Assembly (NCBI GenBank): GCA_018242725.1
Contig: JAFEBI010000008.1
Span: 1-64,000, forward strand
Direction: 5' to 3'
DNA length: 64,000 nucleotides
Source of the DNA: Nitrospira sp.
Lineage (GTDB): Bacteria; Nitrospirota; Nitrospiria; Nitrospirales; Nitrospiraceae
A program made the position numbers and the translations under genes. Every line of letters starts with the position of its first letter. Position 1 is the first letter of the stretch. Below, piece after piece: positions 63,731-64,000 of the stretch. The notes beneath the pieces were generated by a model, which saw nothing but the letters and a program-made list of their open reading frames with translations, did no database searches and had not been told where the DNA came from.

Positions 63731-64000
63731 GTGAACGGTTTATTGCACAGCTGTCGTCTTGGAGTCGTAGTCGTCGTCGCTCTGCTGCTGCCGGTGGCCG
63801 TGGCGGCTTATGAGGTCATTGATGTTGAGCACGGCGGGACGATTGAAGGCATGGTGAGCTTAAGCGGCGAACTGCCGGAACCGAAGGGTTTCAATCTGAT
63901 CACGTTTCCTGATCCTGTCTATTGTGGCCGGATTTCAAATGGGCGCGGGTGGAGATTGTTGTATGATTTTGTCGTCGATTCTCGACGAGGATTGAAGGAT
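63731..64000 (+). CDS. Third cupredoxin/carboxypeptidase-regulatory paralogue, cut by window end
   Basis: The first 90 codons, running off the window in frame. A signal peptide (LGVVVVVALLLPVAVAAY) is followed by EHGGTIEGMVSLSGELPEPK and DPVYCGRISNGRGWRLL, aligning directly with residues of the protein at 60016 (GGTIN, FYCGRISDGQGWRIL). The copper-ligand part lies beyond the window. The start is read as GTG 63731. Confidence 0.75.
   Translation, partial: MNGLLHSCRLGVVVVVALLLPVAVAAYEVIDVEHGGTIEGMVSLSGELPEPKGFNLITFPDPVYCGRISNGRGWRLLYDFVVDSRRGLKD

Overview
The window looks like a chromosomal segment of a Nitrospira-type bacterium (phylum Nitrospirota). This is an inference from gene content and protein character: MofA-type giant multicopper oxidases, amicyanin-like cupredoxins, a SmbP-like His-rich protein, a MutL/DUF6754 membrane cluster and a complete Kdo/lipid A-type envelope pathway. 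There is no rRNA gene to settle taxonomy. No rRNA, tRNA, CRISPR array or intact insertion sequence was seen.

Region 1 (1-5458): separate housekeeping genes: a Sel1-repeat lipoprotein, a YqgE/AlgH protein with an export signal, a THUMP-type rRNA methyltransferase and a CorA-like transporter. Region 2 (5600-17133): a pyrimidine operon, pyrR-pyrB-pyrC-DUF4149-carA-sppA-M48 protease-carB. It is preceded by a readable PyrR attenuator: a promoter, a PyrR-binding loop with the consensus sequence, a mutually exclusive antiterminator and a terminator. greA and a SAM hydroxide adenosyltransferase follow. Region 3 (17134-20065): a decayed patch with RHS fragments, a 112-bp direct repeat and a frameshifted secreted-protein gene. 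Region 4 (20066-33528): lhgO and bioA on the minus strand, then a forward run lepA-lepB-hldA-kdsB-pyrG-kdsA-kdsD-pgsA-esterase-plsY for translation, secretion, Kdo/heptose and phospholipid synthesis.

Region 5 (33529-36444): a small accessory islet with a HEPN/Ymh-type protein, a broken gene and a BrnT/BrnA-like toxin-antitoxin pair. Region 6 (36445-44820): a tight cluster of a 123-aa protein, a MutL-like ATPase, a barrel-sandwich/KOW protein, a DUF6754 membrane protein, three further membrane proteins and a divergent Memo-like protein. I know of no assigned function for this set.

Region 7 (44821-64000): the most striking part. Two paralogous genes encode exported six-domain multicopper oxidases of about 1,590 and 1,650 residues. 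Each lies downstream of the same promoter architecture: an upstream palindrome block, exactly 218 bp of spacing to a sigma54-like -24/-12 element, and a related stem-loop leader. Each is closed by a strong terminator, followed by genes for cupredoxin/carboxypeptidase-regulatory proteins, SUMF1-fold proteins without the formylglycine cysteines, and a SmbP-like protein. This reads as a copper-dependent extracytoplasmic oxidation module, possibly for metals such as Mn or Fe, under inducible control.

Four copies of a roughly 125-bp palindromic intergenic repeat are scattered through the window. Sequence was read by eye, so start codons and domain limits are approximate.
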